From: Photobacterium sanguinicancri
Lineage (GTDB): Bacteria; Pseudomonadota; Gammaproteobacteria; Enterobacterales; Vibrionaceae
Assembly (NCBI RefSeq): GCF_002265265.1
Contig: NZ_NOIF01000006.1
Coordinates: 1 to 62,684 of the forward strand
DNA: 62,684 bases
Direction of reading: 5' to 3'
Made by a program: the position numbers and the translations under genes
Notes under the pieces: model-generated
What the model was told of the DNA's origin: nothing
Database searches by the model: none
The model's input: only the letters and a program-made list of their open reading frames with translations
In this document: piece by piece, positions 9,305-24,852 of the stretch
Layout: each line of letters opens with the position of its first letter
Numbering within the stretch: position 1 is the first letter of the stretch

Positions 9305-10657
9305 GTGCGCATAGAACATCATGGGGCCAAAGATGGTGTAACAGGCTCTTGCCATGAGTTGTTTTTAGGAAGCAATAGTTTATTGATTGATTGTGGCCTT
9401 TTCCAAGGTGCTGAATCAAAGTCATCATTGAATATTGATTTCCCATTAGATTGTGTGCGTGCACTCTTTCTTACTCATTGCCATATTGACCATGTTGGTC
9501 GTATTCCTTGGTTACTCGCAGCGGGCTTTCATTCGCCAATTTATGCGACTCAAGCAACATCGGCTTTGCTGCCTCTGATGCTTGAAGATGGGCTTAAAAT
9601 TCAACTGGGTCTTGATTCTCAGCAATGTGAACAAATCACTAATCGGGTGCGTTCGCTTTTAAAGCCAATTCCTTATGATTGCTGGGTTCAGCTCACTTTT
9701 CCAAGCGGTGAGCTGATCAATGTCCGCTTTCGTCAAGCTGGCCATATATTGGGCTCTGCTTATGTTGAAATTAAGTTGCCAGATGATCGTGTAGTGGTCT
9801 TTTCTGGTGACTTAGGCCCATGCAATACGCCGTTATTAGTTGATCCTTTCTCGCCTGAACGGGCTGATATTTTAGTACTGGAAAGTACTTATGGTGATCG
9901 CCAACATCAATCTATCGGTGATCGTCAGAGGCGGTTAAAAGAGATTGTAGAGCGTTCATTACAAGATGGTGGTGCGATTATTATTCCGGCGTTTAGTGTC
10001 GGTCGAACGCAAGAACTCCTGTTTGATCTTGAAAATATTATTGCGCAAGCCGATATCCATTCGTCAAAAGTAAAGTGGCAAAGTCTACCCGTTATTTTAG
10101 ATTCCCCTCTGGCAGCCAAGATCACCGAGCAGTACAACACCTATAAACAATTATGGGCAAATGAGGCTAAATCACGCTATAGCACAGGGCGTCATCCTCT
10201 CTCTTTTCAACAATGTATTGTGATTAAATCGCATGCTGAACATGTCGCACTGATTAACCGACTTCAAGCTTCTGCAGAGCCTGCGATTATTGTAGCCGCA
10301 AGTGGGATGTGTACCGGGGGGCGGGTTGTTGGTTACCTTGAAGCATTATTACCAGATAAGCGAACAGACATTGTTTTTTCGGGTTATCAAGCCAAAGGAA
10401 CGCTTGGTAAAGCGTTAATCGACGGCAAAACAGACGTTGAAGTTAACCAAGCATTAATAACCGTAAATGCTCAAATACATCAACTGTCGGGTTATTCGGC
10501 ACATGCTGATCAGTCTGATTTAATAGAGTTTGTTCGTAATATTGCTCATGGACCGAGGGAGATTTACTTGGTGCATGGCGAGATTGCAACGCTGCGAGCT
10601 TTGGCTGACAAGCTGTATTCTGTGATTGAAAATGTCAGGATTCACCATGCCAGTTAG
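9305..10657 (+). CDS. rjg: Beta-CASP metallo-beta-lactamase RNase-like protein, right-junction gene of the O-antigen locus
   Basis: 450 residues. Metallo-beta-lactamase motifs: THCHIDHVGR (Zn ligands), QAGHILGSAYVEI, SGDLG, and the beta-CASP elements PAFSVGRTQELL, ASGMCTGGRV, SGYQAKGTLG and GYSAHADQSDL. Such proteins are RNA nucleases of the CPSF73/YSH1 type. In Vibrio an equivalent gene (rjg) marks the right border of the O-antigen cluster, which fits the position after legF and before housekeeping genes. GTG 9305 is chosen: GGAGC lies eight bases upstream and the next residues (RIEHHGA) match the usual beginning of the family. Confidence 0.88.
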   Translation: MRIEHHGAKDGVTGSCHELFLGSNSLLIDCGLFQGAESKSSLNIDFPLDCVRALFLTHCHIDHVGRIPWLLAAGFHSPIYATQATSALLPLMLEDGLKIQLGLDSQQCEQITNRVRSLLKPIPYDCWVQLTFPSGELINVRFRQAGHILGSAYVEIKLPDDRVVVFSGDLGPCNTPLLVDPFSPERADILVLESTYGDRQHQSIGDRQRRLKEIVERSLQDGGAIIIPAFSVGRTQELLFDLENIIAQADIHSSKVKWQSLPVILDSPLAAKITEQYNTYKQLWANEAKSRYSTGRHPLSFQQCIVIKSHAEHVALINRLQASAEPAIIVAASGMCTGGRVVGYLEALLPDKRTDIVFSGYQAKGTLGKALIDGKTDVEVNQALITVNAQIHQLSGYSAHADQSDLIEFVRNIAHGPREIYLVHGEIATLRALADKLYSVIENVRIHHAS

Positions 10658-10676
10658 TGCTAGAACTGGCTCTTCT
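10649..10676 (+). terminator. Hairpin at the end of rjg
   Basis: GCCAGTT at 10649-10655 pairs with AACTGGC at 10664-10670 over an 8-base loop and is followed by TCTTCTTTC. The stem includes the stop codon of rjg. The T-tract is poor, so activity is uncertain. Confidence 0.5.
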
Positions 10677-10846
10677 TTCACTCGTCTTGCGAATGTATTT
10701 TTTATTTTAGTTATTCCAGCTAAGTGAATAAAAAGCCGTATGTTTAATGCTGATCTTATGATTTGCGCTTCGACGGTAAGGCGAAAAGTGCAAGCCTAGC
10801 TATACTTATATTCATATCAATAACTCACCTAATGAGTAGGAATGGT

Positions 10847-11212
10847 ATGAATAAATTTGTAATTGCGCTTATTTTTTATGGGATTTTTTCGTCTACGGCT
10901 TGGGCTGCGGATGAAGCGGTAACAGCGTCGCAATCTGCAACATCACCGTCATCTGCACAAACAACCTCAACGCAAACAACGTCGCAAACAACGTCGCAAA
11001 CGACATCGAGTGCGGCTCAATCTGCGACAAAAGCCAGTGCTGCATCGACAACAGGAGAGGCGGCGGGGGCAAATACTGCATTGGCAGCATCTGCTGGTGG
11101 GTTAACAGCGACGGCGATCGCCGTCGGTGTGGCAGCTGTCGTGGTTGCTGTGGCATTAGCCGATACTGGCGGTGAAGATTCAGGTCCGCCAGCAACGGTA
11201 AATGCAGAATAA
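10847..11212 (+). CDS. Small secreted Ser/Thr-Ala-rich protein, GfcA (YmcD)-like
   Basis: 121 residues. Signal peptide MNKFVIALIFYGIFSSTAWA with a cleavable Ala-X-Ala site, a low-complexity Thr/Ser/Gln/Ala stretch with repeated QTTS units, a hydrophobic Ala/Val segment and a charged tail (ADTGGEDSGPP). This layout matches GfcA, first gene of the E. coli group 4 capsule operon, whose biochemical role is not established. ATG 10847 is preferred over ATG 10832 because GAGTAGGA lies at a normal distance before it. It stands alone: no GfcB-E, Wza or Wzc genes follow, and the next gene converges from the other strand 10 bases away. Confidence 0.72.
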   Translation: MNKFVIALIFYGIFSSTAWAADEAVTASQSATSPSSAQTTSTQTTSQTTSQTTSSAAQSATKASAASTTGEAAGANTALAASAGGLTATAIAVGVAAVVVAVALADTGGEDSGPPATVNAE

Positions 11213-11222
11213 AAAGAATGAT

Positions 11223-13253
11223 TTATTTATCTTGATTAAGCTGCTTTCCACGGACTAAACGTCGTACCCAAGAACGGCCAGGATGCAGAGCCTCAAGGAC
11301 ATCGTTTGGAAGTGGTAGTGGATCACCACAAATCTGTGAGGCAATTAATTCGCCAAGCAGGGGCGCAGAGCTTAATCCTCGTGATCCTAAGCCAAGGAAG
11401 CTATAGAGATTGTTATAACAAGGCACGGCTTCGGCTGTGTCTTTGTTATCTCTAAGATCGCTATATTGCGAAATTAAATCATCAATACGGCAAACATCCC
11501 CCACGATAGGTAAATGATCACGACTGGCACTACGCACCCCAACACGTGCTTGGTTGTCGCCCATCTCTACATCTTTTGGCCATGTTGCATCAGGCAGGCT
11601 CTTAATCAGACGTGCTTTATTTGAAGCATGTTCATCATCATTGAAATCGGTATTGGTACTATTGCGACCATAACTCGCTCCGATGCAATGGGTGTCTGCA
11701 GTGGTATTTTTAGGTGTTAGGTAACCGTCATAACACAATACTGTTTTTAATTGCGCCAAGGTCTCGTTGGTCGGGATATGGCTTACTTGGCCGCGTACAG
11801 GATAGAGTGGCAGCTGGGTGGTTTGTTCAAATGTCGTAAAACGGTGTCCATTGGCCACAATAACGGTGCCATGCTGAAAGTGCTGCCCATCTTGTGTGCT
11901 AATAGACCAAAGACCGTCTTGCTGCGTCAGTGTTTGCACGTCGGTATTATAGTGGCAAGTCAGCAGGCCTGTTTGTTGACCGTGTTCAATAAGAACGCGT
12001 GTGAGTGCTTGTGGACACAACCATCCGCCTAGCGGGTAATGAACGCTGCTATGCCCTGAGACTACGCCTGTAATCTCTTCTGTTTGGGCTTGGTCGTAAG
12101 CTTTAATAAGATCTTCAGGGTATTGATTTGCTAAGATATTACTGAGTTTTCTTTTCGCCTCGTCACTCCAAGCTAACTGAGTGACACCACACCATTGGTG
12201 TTCAAATTCACCATATTGTGTTGCTTGTTCTACAAACTGTCGTGCATACAGAAAGGCAGGAGCAAAAAAGTCTGGGATCGCATCATGGCCGCCACTTAAC
12301 AGCGGATAAACAGCGCCTTGACGATTGCCAGATGCCCCTTCTGCTGGCTTGGCATCGGCACAATAAAGCGTGACGTTAACCCCTCTGCGAATGAAAGCGA
12401 TAGCCGCACTGGCTGACGCAATACCGCCGCCAATGATCGCCACATTATCCGTGTCTTTTGCCGCGTTACGCTGATACCAAGGTTTCACATTTGACCCAAA
12501 TTGGCGTGCTTCAATATGGCCAATTAACATGTCGCGCTTAGTACCAAAACCTTTGGCTTTAGACATGCTAAAACCCGCTTCGATTAAGCCGCGGCGAACA
12601 AAACCCGCCGCGGTGAACGTGGCAGTGGTACAGCCTGTTCGTGCTAATTTTGCCATGTTATTAAACAGGTTTTGGTTCCACATTTCGGGGTTCTTGCTAG
12701 GAGCAAAACCATCTAAGAACCACGCATCAACAATACCATCTTCACCACACCACACCTGTGGCATACAGTCTTTGATATCACCAAACCATAAATCCAGTGT
12801 GATCATGCCATCTTCAAGTACGACCCGTTGACAGCCAGCAACGGCTGCAGGGTAGTGGGCATGAAGTTGCTTCGCCACATCGGCGAGTTCAGGCCATGAC
12901 TGGTGCGCTTTGATTAAATCTGCCTTAGTGACCGGAAATTTTTCAAAACTGATGAAATGCAGCTCTTTAGTGGTAGCATCAGGGTGTGCGGCACGAAATG
13001 CTTTGAACCATTGCCACAGTGCAAGGAAGTTTAACCCAGTGCCAAAACCGGTTTCAGCCACAACAAAACGACGACGATCGAAGTGTTCCCAACGCTGGGG
13101 TAAGCCATTTTGTTGTAGGAATACGTAGCGTGTTTCTTCTAAGCCATTGGTATTAGAGAAATACACATCGTCAAAATCGTTAGAAACTGGCGTGCCCGCT
13201 TCGTTCCAGTCAAGAACAGCGTGCTCAATGCGCTTATTGGGCTTATCAGACAA
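11223..13253 (-). CDS. mnmC: MnmC, bifunctional tRNA 5-methylaminomethyl-2-thiouridine synthase
   Basis: About 676 residues. The N-terminal methyltransferase domain shows [28 protein letters not shown] and [14 protein letters not shown]. The C-terminal FAD oxidase domain shows [17 protein letters not shown] and ends in [15 protein letters not shown]. It converts the cmnm5 to the mnm5 group at tRNA wobble U34. A longer frame starts at ATG 13286 but lacks a ribosome site. TTG at 13253 has AGAGGT upstream and gives an N-terminus near the start seen in the family, so it is preferred. It is divergent from fabB, as in enterobacteria. Confidence 0.93.
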   Translation of the reverse strand: MSDKPNKRIEHAVLDWNEAGTPVSNDFDDVYFSNTNGLEETRYVFLQQNGLPQRWEHFDRRRFVVAETGFGTGLNFLALWQWFKAFRAAHPDATTKELHFISFEKFPVTKADLIKAHQSWPELADVAKQLHAHYPAAVAGCQRVVLEDGMITLDLWFGDIKDCMPQVWCGEDGIVDAWFLDGFAPSKNPEMWNQNLFNNMAKLARTGCTTATFTAAGFVRRGLIEAGFSMSKAKGFGTKRDMLIGHIEARQFGSNVKPWYQRNAAKDTDNVAIIGGGIASASAAIAFIRRGVNVTLYCADAKPAEGASGNRQGAVYPLLSGGHDAIPDFFAPAFLYARQFVEQATQYGEFEHQWCGVTQLAWSDEAKRKLSNILANQYPEDLIKAYDQAQTEEITGVVSGHSSVHYPLGGWLCPQALTRVLIEHGQQTGLLTCHYNTDVQTLTQQDGLWSISTQDGQHFQHGTVIVANGHRFTTFEQTTQLPLYPVRGQVSHIPTNETLAQLKTVLCYDGYLTPKNTTADTHCIGASYGRNSTNTDFNDDEHASNKARLIKSLPDATWPKDVEMGDNQARVGVRSASRDHLPIVGDVCRIDDLISQYSDLRDNKDTAEAVPCYNNLYSFLGLGSRGLSSAPLLGELIASQICGDPLPLPNDVLEALHPGRSWVRRLVRGKQLNQDK

Positions 13254-13451
13254 GGGGAAACCTCTTTTAATGGGACTGCTGCACATTACAAAATCCGTAT
13301 TTAAGACTTAAATATGGCGCTAAAATTAAGGTGCGAACATAGTAAAAAGTTGGAAATTAACCGCGATTGTACCCGAACTATAGGAAAGCTGACCACTTTT
13401 GAGTGAGAAAGCCGTTATTATCTCTGCGTTAAATATCAGTAGGAATTCATC

Positions 13452-14666
13452 ATGAAACGAGCCGTAATTACAGGCATGGGTATCGTATCCAGCATTGGTA
13501 ACAACGTAAACGAAGTGCTGGAATCGCTAAAAGAAGGTAAATCTGGCATTAATTTCTCTGAACAATTTGCTGAAATGAAATTACGCAGCAATGTTTGGGG
13601 CGATCTTAAATTAAAGCCTTCTGAGCATATCGATCGTAAGAAGATGCGTTTCATGGGCGATGCAGCAGGTTTTGCATATTTGTCTATGGAGCAGGCAATT
13701 GCAGATGCCGGCCTAACTGAAGATCAAGTTTCTAATGACCGAACTGGCCTAGTGGCGGGTTCTGGTGGCGCATCATCATTAAATCAAGTCGCGGCTGTCG
13801 ATATCATTCGTGAAAAAGGCGTGAAACGTGTTGGTCCATACATGGTACCTCGTACTATGTCGTCAACCGTGTCTGCATGTTTGGCAACACCGTTTAAAAT
13901 CCGTGGTGTTAACTACACTATGAGCTCTGCATGTGCGACATCTGCACACTGTATTGGTCACGCATTAGAACTTATCCAGCTAGGCAAACAAGATGTTGTG
14001 TTTGCAGGTGGCGGTGAAGAATTAGATTGGTCTTTGACCATGATGTTCGATGCAATGGGCGCACTATCAACTAAATACAACGATGACCCATCAAAAGCGT
14101 CTCGTACCTATGATGCAGACCGCGACGGTTTTGTTATCTCTGGTGGCGGCGGCATGATGGTTGTTGAAGAGCTTGAGCATGCATTGGCACGTGGCGCGAA
14201 GATCTACGGTGAAATCGTGGGTTACGGCGCGACATCAGATGGCTACGACATGGTAGCACCATCAGGTGAAGGCGCGGTGCGTTGTATGAAGATGGCAATG
14301 CAAGATCTTGATGCGCCAGTGGATTACATCAATACCCACGGTACTTCAACACCAGTAGGTGATGTAAAAGAACTGGGTGCAATCCAAGAATTGTTCAGTG
14401 AAAACTGCCCTGCAATTTCAGCAACCAAAGCGATGACTGGTCATGCATTGGGTGCGGCAGGTGTTCACGAAGCGATTTATTCAACCTTGATGCTAGAGCA
14501 CAGCTTTGTTGCCCCAAGCATTAATATTGAAAACCTAGACGCTGCGGCAGAAGGCTTAGATATTGTGACTGAAAAGCGCGATGTTGAGCTGAAGACGGTA
14601 ATGTCTAACAGTTTCGGTTTTGGTGGTACTAACGCAACGTTAGTCATCAAAAAATACGAAGCGTAA
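13452..14666 (+). CDS. fabB: Beta-ketoacyl-ACP synthase I
   Basis: 404 residues, the usual FabB length. Catalytic triad motifs: nucleophile Cys in [10 protein letters not shown], His in [11 protein letters not shown] and His in [10 protein letters not shown]. It elongates acyl chains in type II fatty acid synthesis and is required for unsaturated fatty acids. TAGGA precedes the ATG. The 198-base gap to the mnmC start holds the promoter and a short AAGCTGACCACTTT stretch that resembles half of a FadR site, too weak to call. Confidence 0.97.
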   Translation: MKRAVITGMGIVSSIGNNVNEVLESLKEGKSGINFSEQFAEMKLRSNVWGDLKLKPSEHIDRKKMRFMGDAAGFAYLSMEQAIADAGLTEDQVSNDRTGLVAGSGGASSLNQVAAVDIIREKGVKRVGPYMVPRTMSSTVSACLATPFKIRGVNYTMSSACATSAHCIGHALELIQLGKQDVVFAGGGEELDWSLTMMFDAMGALSTKYNDDPSKASRTYDADRDGFVISGGGGMMVVEELEHALARGAKIYGEIVGYGATSDGYDMVAPSGEGAVRCMKMAMQDLDAPVDYINTHGTSTPVGDVKELGAIQELFSENCPAISATKAMTGHALGAAGVHEAIYSTLMLEHSFVAPSINIENLDAAAEGLDIVTEKRDVELKTVMSNSFGFGGTNATLVIKKYEA

Positions 14667-14757
14667 TTTAAGGCGCAAAAACAGCAGGTAGACAAAATAA
14701 TAGCGAATTACGCGTTTACCTGTTTTGCATCTTAAACATATTTTCCGAGGTGGCACC

Positions 14758-14817
14758 GGCTAAAGTGAGAAAGTAGATGACTTGTCCAGAGAACTCTACT
14801 TTCCCAATATTTTAGCC
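14758..14817. repeat. Long imperfect hairpin in the fabB-pdxB intergenic region
   Basis: GAAAGTAGA at 14769-14777 pairs perfectly with TCTACTTTC at 14795-14803. GGCTAAA at 14758-14764 pairs with TTTAGCC at 14811-14817, and this outer arm extends to about 14753 and 14822 with two mismatches that become G-U pairs only if the minus strand is the RNA. It could be a structured RNA or an imperfect-palindrome repeat element. Confidence 0.6.
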
Positions 14818-14896
14818 AGTACCGATGAACAGACGCACATTAGGTATACAGTGTAAAAATTACGCTGCGTATCTGATGCTTTTTCTCGGATTTTTG

Positions 14897-14919
14897 ACCC
14901 AGCAATGCTGGGTTTTTTT
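14897..14919 (+). terminator. Rho-independent terminator downstream of fabB
   Basis: CCCAGC AAT GCTGGG followed by seven T residues (14913-14919). Strong by sequence. It lies 230 bases after the fabB stop and so closes either the fabB transcript or a short untranslated RNA that begins in the gap. Confidence 0.85.
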
Positions 14920-15020
14920 GTGCCTGCCATTTGGTAATGACAGTGTTAGCCTTAATAGCATAGCGCGGCTGAACTCCCGCTGTATGTCTAGCGGATCTAG
15001 ATTCTTGAGTTTATCTTTGA

Positions 15021-15050
15021 GTTGCAGTTGCAGTTGCAGTTGCAGTTGTA
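15021..15050 (+). repeat. Hexanucleotide tandem repeat (GTTGCA) upstream of pdxB
   Basis: Four perfect GTTGCA units and a fifth, GTTGTA, lie 87 bases before the pdxB start codon, outside any supported gene. Copy number could vary by slippage and alter promoter or leader spacing. The rest of the 470-base fabB-pdxB gap holds the hairpin and terminator listed separately. Confidence 0.8.
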
Positions 15051-15136
15051 AAACATTGAAGGATAAACAGCGCTGGTTGTTCTCGGTGAGGCTGAGGTAT
15101 TATATTCGCTTGCAGTTGTTCGCTTTCGGAGAATTA

Positions 15137-16324
15137 ATGAACATCCTTATCGATGAAAACATGCCTTATGCACTAGACCTCTTCAGTCAATTAGGGCATG
15201 TAATAGCAAAACCTGGGCGCACACTGAGCTGTGATGATTTGGTCGACATTGATGCTTTGATGATCCGTTCGGTAACCAAGGTGGATAGCCGATTGCTAGC
15301 AAAAGCCAACCGCCTTAAATTTGTCGGAACCGCAACAGCAGGGCAAGACCATGTTGACCAAGCGTTACTTGCCGAGAAAAATATCAGATTTACTGCAGCA
15401 CCTGGTTGTAACAAAGTAGGGGTTGCTGAGTATGTACTAAGCAGCCTGATGGTGCTGGGCCAACAACACGGTTTTTCAATCTTTGATAAAACCGTCGGTA
15501 TTGTTGGTGCTGGCAATGTCGGTACGTACCTTGCGGGTTGCTTGGATGCCCTTGGTATTCGGTACTTACTGAATGACCCTATCAAGCAAGCGGAAGGTGA
15601 TAGCCGTGAGTTTTCATCACTAGCAACGCTTCGTGAGCAGTGTGATGTCATTACACTACACACGCCTATTACCCGAGAGGGTGAATACTCAACTTATCAT
15701 CTGGTTGATGAAGCATTCTTGGGCGATTTAAAAGATGACACCATTCTTATCAATGCTGCGCGCGGTCCTGTGGTTGATAATCAGGCGTTAAAAAGGGCAT
15801 TACAGCAAAGTGTCAGTGGGCAAGGTAAAACAGTAACGGCAGTGTTGGATGTATTTGAACATGAGCCTCTGGTTGATCTCGAACTTTTACCACTGTTAGC
15901 GTTTGCGACCCCCCATGTTGCAGGCTACGGTTTAGAAGGCAAAGCGCGTGGCACCACTATGGTGTATAACCAATACTGCGACTTTCTGGCGAGTATTGAT
16001 GATTCTGCTCGACCGCATGTTGAAGCTGCGAGTTTATTACCGCAAGCGCCGATCCCACATGTCACCTTGAGCCGAACGTGGTCAGAATCTGACTTATTTT
16101 CACTGATCCAATTGGTTTATGATGTACGTAAGGACGATGCGTTATTTCGCCGTTCTATGCAGCAAACTCAAGGCGATGAGGCCGAGATGGCAACTGCATT
16201 TGATTTGATGCGTAAAAATTACTGGGATCGACGTGAATATAGTGCGATTACGGTAGCAGGAGAGGCCAGTTTTGGGGTAGAGTCGCTGGCTAAATTAGGT
16301 TTTACAATTGAGGAAACGCAATGA
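15137..16324 (+). CDS. pdxB: Erythronate-4-phosphate dehydrogenase
   Basis: 395 residues. D-2-hydroxyacid dehydrogenase fold: N-terminal [19 protein letters not shown] site [23 protein letters not shown], the catalytic His in TPHVAGYG and a C-terminal PdxB dimerisation region. It oxidises 4-phosphoerythronate in pyridoxal phosphate synthesis. The frame is open back to 14825, but that stretch contains a terminator and the hexamer repeat and has no protein-like features. ATG 15137 with GGAG at 15128 gives the normal length. It overlaps asd by four bases (ATGA). Confidence 0.95.
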   Translation: MNILIDENMPYALDLFSQLGHVIAKPGRTLSCDDLVDIDALMIRSVTKVDSRLLAKANRLKFVGTATAGQDHVDQALLAEKNIRFTAAPGCNKVGVAEYVLSSLMVLGQQHGFSIFDKTVGIVGAGNVGTYLAGCLDALGIRYLLNDPIKQAEGDSREFSSLATLREQCDVITLHTPITREGEYSTYHLVDEAFLGDLKDDTILINAARGPVVDNQALKRALQQSVSGQGKTVTAVLDVFEHEPLVDLELLPLLAFATPHVAGYGLEGKARGTTMVYNQYCDFLASIDDSARPHVEAASLLPQAPIPHVTLSRTWSESDLFSLIQLVYDVRKDDALFRRSMQQTQGDEAEMATAFDLMRKNYWDRREYSAITVAGEASFGVESLAKLGFTIEETQ

Positions 16325-17334
16325 GTCAGGAATTTGATATTGCCGTACTCGGCGCTACTGGCGCTGTAGGTCAAGCTATGGTTGAGGTATTAGAGGAACG
16401 CAATTTTCCTGTTCGCAATTTATACTTGCTAGCCTCTGAGCGTGGTGCGGGTCAAACACTGCGTTTTAAAAATAAATCAGTACGTGTTACCAACGTTGAA
16501 GATTTTGATTGGTCACAGGTCCATATTGCTTTGTTCTCTGCAGGTTCTGAAGCCTCAGACCGTTGGGCTCCTATCGCCGCAGATGAAGGCGTTATCGTGA
16601 TTGATAACACATCACGCTTCCGTTACGACTACGATGTACCGCTAGTTGTGCCTGAGGTGAACCCTGATGCGATTGCGGAATACCGTAACCGTAACATCAT
16701 CGCGAACCCTAACTGTTCGACTATCCAAATGCTGGTGGCATTAAAGCCTATCCATGATGCTTACGGTATCGAACGCATTAACGTTTCAACTTACCAGTCG
16801 GTATCAGGCAGCGGTAAAAAAGGCGTTGATGAATTAGCGGGCCAAACCGTTAAATTATTGAATGGTCTATCAGCAGAAAATAGCGTTTATGATAAGCAAA
16901 TTGCATTTAACTGTTTGCCGCATATCGATGATTTTATGGATAACGGCTACACCAAAGAAGAAATGAAAATGGTGTGGGAAACGCAAAAGATTTTTGCAGA
17001 TGACACTATTCGCGTGAACCCGACTTGTGTTCGCGTACCTGTATTCTATGGTCATGCAGAAGCCGTTCATGTTGAAACGCGTCAAGAAGTGAACCTTGAA
17101 GAAGCGCTACAACTACTAGAGAACGCGGAAGGTATTGAGCTTTTCCAAGGCAATGAATACCCAACACAAGTATCTGACGCAACAGGTAAAGACCATGTCA
17201 TGGTTGCGCGTGTACGTGAAGATATTAGCCACTCTCATGGTTTAAACATGTGGGTTGTTGCTGATAACGTGCGTAAAGGTGCCGCGACGAACAGCGTACA
17301 AATTGCCGAGAAGTTGATTTCTGATTACTTATAA
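16321..17334 (+). CDS. asd: Aspartate-semialdehyde dehydrogenase
   Basis: 337 residues, of the shorter Asd/USG-1-like branch found next to pdxB and fimV in Vibrionaceae. NADP site [12 protein letters not shown], active-site Cys in NPNCSTIQM, and the conserved [13 protein letters not shown]. It reduces aspartyl phosphate to the semialdehyde used for lysine, threonine, methionine and cell-wall diaminopimelate. The active-site Cys is present, so it should be an active enzyme and not a USG-1-type paralogue. It starts within the pdxB stop. Confidence 0.93.
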   Translation: MSQEFDIAVLGATGAVGQAMVEVLEERNFPVRNLYLLASERGAGQTLRFKNKSVRVTNVEDFDWSQVHIALFSAGSEASDRWAPIAADEGVIVIDNTSRFRYDYDVPLVVPEVNPDAIAEYRNRNIIANPNCSTIQMLVALKPIHDAYGIERINVSTYQSVSGSGKKGVDELAGQTVKLLNGLSAENSVYDKQIAFNCLPHIDDFMDNGYTKEEMKMVWETQKIFADDTIRVNPTCVRVPVFYGHAEAVHVETRQEVNLEEALQLLENAEGIELFQGNEYPTQVSDATGKDHVMVARVREDISHSHGLNMWVVADNVRKGAATNSVQIAEKLISDYL

Positions 17335-17361
17335 TCACGAAAATCAGCCGAGGCTATAGAC

Positions 17362-17389
17362 AAGGAGCGGCATGATTGCTGCTCCTTTT
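17362..17389 (+). terminator. Terminator after asd
   Basis: AAGGAGCGGC and GCTGCTCCTT pair over ten positions with one G-U and a 6-base loop, followed by TTTTAG and a T-rich stretch. Confidence 0.8.
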
Positions 17390-17551
17390 AGTAAATTTTC
17401 CAGCAACCCCACATTTTTAGTATGAACACTACAGTTTCAGGTTGCCTGTCCGATATAGTAATACCGCATAGTAGGTGGGTTCGATAAATGTTGTCGTAGA
17501 CTGTATTTATCTAATCGACTTTTTAGTTTCCGCCAGAGAGGACTGCAGGCC

Positions 17552-22618
<5,067 letters not shown>

Positions 22619-22649
22619 GTCGAAGAAAATTGGCTTATTGATATGAAAG

Positions 22650-22678
22650 CGCGATGTTCACAGAGCATCGCGTTTTTT
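22650..22678 (+). terminator. Terminator after fimV
   Basis: CGCGATGTTC ACA GAGCATCGCG hairpin (one G-U pair) followed by six T residues. Confidence 0.9.
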
Positions 22679-22820
22679 ATTGTCTGAAAAACGACTGTTT
22701 ACCTGTTAAGCGCATGGGTGTATTTCGTGCAGCTATCGCATCTGGCTCTACCATCCCTTATAATCACCACAATATACACACTAATAGGGCTCTGTGGGCC
22801 TAGGCAAGACGAAGTAGATT

Positions 22821-23606
22821 ATGCGAATAGCTTTAGGTATCGAATACGACGGTGCAAATTATCACGGTTGGCAGCGCCAGCTAGATGTTGTGAGTGTGCA
22901 AGGTGAATTAGAAAAAGCCTTGTCTAAAATTGCCAATCAGCCGATAGAAGTACTGTGTGCTGGCCGTACAGATGCAGGGGTACATGGCACAGGGCAAGTG
23001 GTTCACTTTGATGTCGATTCAAATCGTAAGCTGGCCGCATGGACGATGGGGGTTAATACCCATTTACCGAAAGATATTGCTGTGCGTTGGGCACATGAAG
23101 TGACGGAAGACTTCCATGCTCGCTTTTCTGCAACAGCGCGTCGTTATCGTTACATTATCTCTAACCACGCTTTTCGTCCTGCGATTCTGGCGCGTGGTGT
23201 AAGCCACTATCATGGCGATCTCGATGAAAAGCTGATGCATGAAGCGGCGCAGTTTTTACTGGGCGAGCATGACTTTACCTCTTTTCGTGCGACGCATTGT
23301 CAGGCGAATACGCCATGTCGTAATATGCATCACATCAATATCACGCGTCATGGCCAGTACATTGTGATTGATATTAAAGCGAATGCATTTTTGCATCACA
23401 TGGTACGTAATATTACCGGAAGCTTGATCAAAGTAGGGCGCGGTGAAGAAAAACCAGAATGGATTCAATGGTTATTACAACAAAAGAACCGTCAAATTGC
23501 GGGCGTAACGGCGAAAGCTGAAGGCTTATATCTGATTGAGGTCGATTATCCTGCTGAACACGGTCTACCGCATGTTCCTGCTGGTCCACTGTTTATTGAA
23601 GATTAA
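22821..23606 (+). CDS. truA: tRNA pseudouridine(38-40) synthase
   Basis: 261 residues. N-terminal [20 protein letters not shown] and the catalytic Asp in [14 protein letters not shown] are diagnostic; [17 protein letters not shown] is the conserved C-terminal core. It isomerises uridines 38-40 in the tRNA anticodon arm. ATG 22821 is the standard start. The fimV-truA-accD-folC order is conserved in Vibrionaceae. Confidence 0.97.
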   Translation: MRIALGIEYDGANYHGWQRQLDVVSVQGELEKALSKIANQPIEVLCAGRTDAGVHGTGQVVHFDVDSNRKLAAWTMGVNTHLPKDIAVRWAHEVTEDFHARFSATARRYRYIISNHAFRPAILARGVSHYHGDLDEKLMHEAAQFLLGEHDFTSFRATHCQANTPCRNMHHINITRHGQYIVIDIKANAFLHHMVRNITGSLIKVGRGEEKPEWIQWLLQQKNRQIAGVTAKAEGLYLIEVDYPAEHGLPHVPAGPLFIED

Positions 23607-23620
23607 TGTGATTAAATAGT

Positions 23621-23656
23621 AATGAAGTCATGTACCTAGCGGTACATTTCTTCGTT
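23621..23656. terminator. Hairpin after truA
   Basis: ATGTACC at 23629-23635 and GGTACAT at 23640-23646 pair over a 4-base loop, with further imperfect pairing of AATGAAG with CTTCGTT. The T-tract is weak, so it may end or attenuate transcription before accD. Confidence 0.45.
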
Positions 23657-23798
23657 ATATTTATGTGGGGATCACAAGGTACAACCAGTTTTTTATCTAC
23701 AGATTGGCAACTTTGTGCTTTAATTCCTCTCTTAATAATTAAACGAATTTGCTTTCTCTGCTTTTTGGCGGGGAATTTCTAGATAAAAAAGGTCATTC

Positions 23799-24722
23799 AT
23801 GAGCTGGCTTGAAAAGATCCTAACGAAGAGCAACATTGTTTCTTCTCGCAAAGCATCAATCCCTGAAGGTGTATGGACGAAGTGTACTTCTTGCGAACAA
23901 GTGCTTTATCACGCTGATCTAGAGTCTAACCTAGAAGTGTGCCCAAAGTGCGATCATCACATGCGTATGAAAGCGCGTCGCCGTCTTGAAACGTTCCTTG
24001 ACCAAGAAAATCAAGTAGAACTAGCGGCGGATATGGAACCGAAAGATAAATTGAAGTTCCGTGATTCGAAGAAATATAAAGATCGTATCTCTACTGCTCA
24101 AAAGAACAGTGGTGAGAAAGACGCATTGGTTGTTATGCAGGGCACCTTGCTTGGTCAAGATGTGATTGCTTGTGCGTTTGAGTTCTCCTTTATGGGCGGC
24201 TCAATGGGTTCTGTTGTGGGTGCTAAATTCGTGAAAGCGGTAGAAGCAGCAATGGAAAACAACTGTGCACTTGTGTGTTTCTCTGCAAGTGGCGGTGCAC
24301 GTATGCAAGAAGCGCTAATGTCGCTAATGCAAATGGCGAAAACAAGTGCGGCACTTGAGCGTTTGTCTGCAAAAGGATTACCGTTCTTCTCGGTACTGAC
24401 TGACCCTACAATGGGCGGTGTATCGGCAAGTTTGGCGATGTTAGGTGATATCAATATCGGTGAGCCAAAAGCATTGATCGGTTTCGCGGGTCAACGTGTT
24501 ATCGAGCAAACAGTGCGTGAGAAGCTGCCAGAAGGCTTCCAGCGTAGTGAGTTCTTATTGGAACATGGTGCTATCGATATGATTGTTGATCGTCGTGAAA
24601 TGCGTCAGCGTATTGGTGGCTTGATCGCTAAGCTGACTAACCAAACATCACCTTTAGTGGTTTCGGTTGATAGCGCACCTAAGGTTGTCGAAGTAGAAGA
24701 CGAGGCTGATAAAGCCGACTAA
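23799..24722 (+). CDS. accD: Acetyl-CoA carboxylase carboxyltransferase beta subunit
   Basis: 307 residues. An N-terminal zinc ribbon (CTSCEQ and CPKCDHH at about residues 27-50) precedes the crotonase-like carboxyltransferase core ([39 protein letters not shown]). With AccA it transfers carboxyl from biotin to acetyl-CoA, giving malonyl-CoA. The 190-base leader before the ATG contains a CTTTGTG-rich AT stretch and probably its own promoter. Confidence 0.97.
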   Translation: MSWLEKILTKSNIVSSRKASIPEGVWTKCTSCEQVLYHADLESNLEVCPKCDHHMRMKARRRLETFLDQENQVELAADMEPKDKLKFRDSKKYKDRISTAQKNSGEKDALVVMQGTLLGQDVIACAFEFSFMGGSMGSVVGAKFVKAVEAAMENNCALVCFSASGGARMQEALMSLMQMAKTSAALERLSAKGLPFFSVLTDPTMGGVSASLAMLGDINIGEPKALIGFAGQRVIEQTVREKLPEGFQRSEFLLEHGAIDMIVDRREMRQRIGGLIAKLTNQTSPLVVSVDSAPKVVEVEDEADKAD

Positions 24723-24748
24723 GCCTTCGCTTTGTAAAAAATTGTTAA

Positions 24749-24787
24749 AACGCCGACGGAAGTGACTTTCGTCGGCGTTTTTGTTTT
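24749..24787 (+). terminator. Terminator after accD
   Basis: AACGCCGACG at 24749-24758 pairs with CGTCGGCGTT at 24770-24779, continued by T-rich TTTGTTTTT. Confidence 0.92.
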
Positions 24788-24852
24788 TCGGAATAACGGT
24801 CAGTTTGGTATAGTGCGTACCAACAAGTTAGTGATTAAGTGAACAATTTTCC

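Noticed and set aside
10763..10846. 28-codon upstream extension of the GfcA-like gene from a TTG
   Set aside because: It would put a charged stretch in front of a clear signal peptide; ATG 10847 fits.
13385..13410. FadR site in front of fabB
   Set aside because: AAGCTGACCACTTT matches only part of the FadR palindrome; too weak to annotate.
14825..15136. 104-codon N-terminal extension of pdxB
   Set aside because: It runs through a strong terminator and a hexamer repeat, has a Ser/Cys low-complexity sequence and no homology; the ATG at 15137 has a good ribosome site.
16321..17334. USG-1 (inactive Asd paralogue) as identity of the gene after pdxB
   Set aside because: The active-site Cys motif NPNCSTIQM is intact, which supports a functional Asd.
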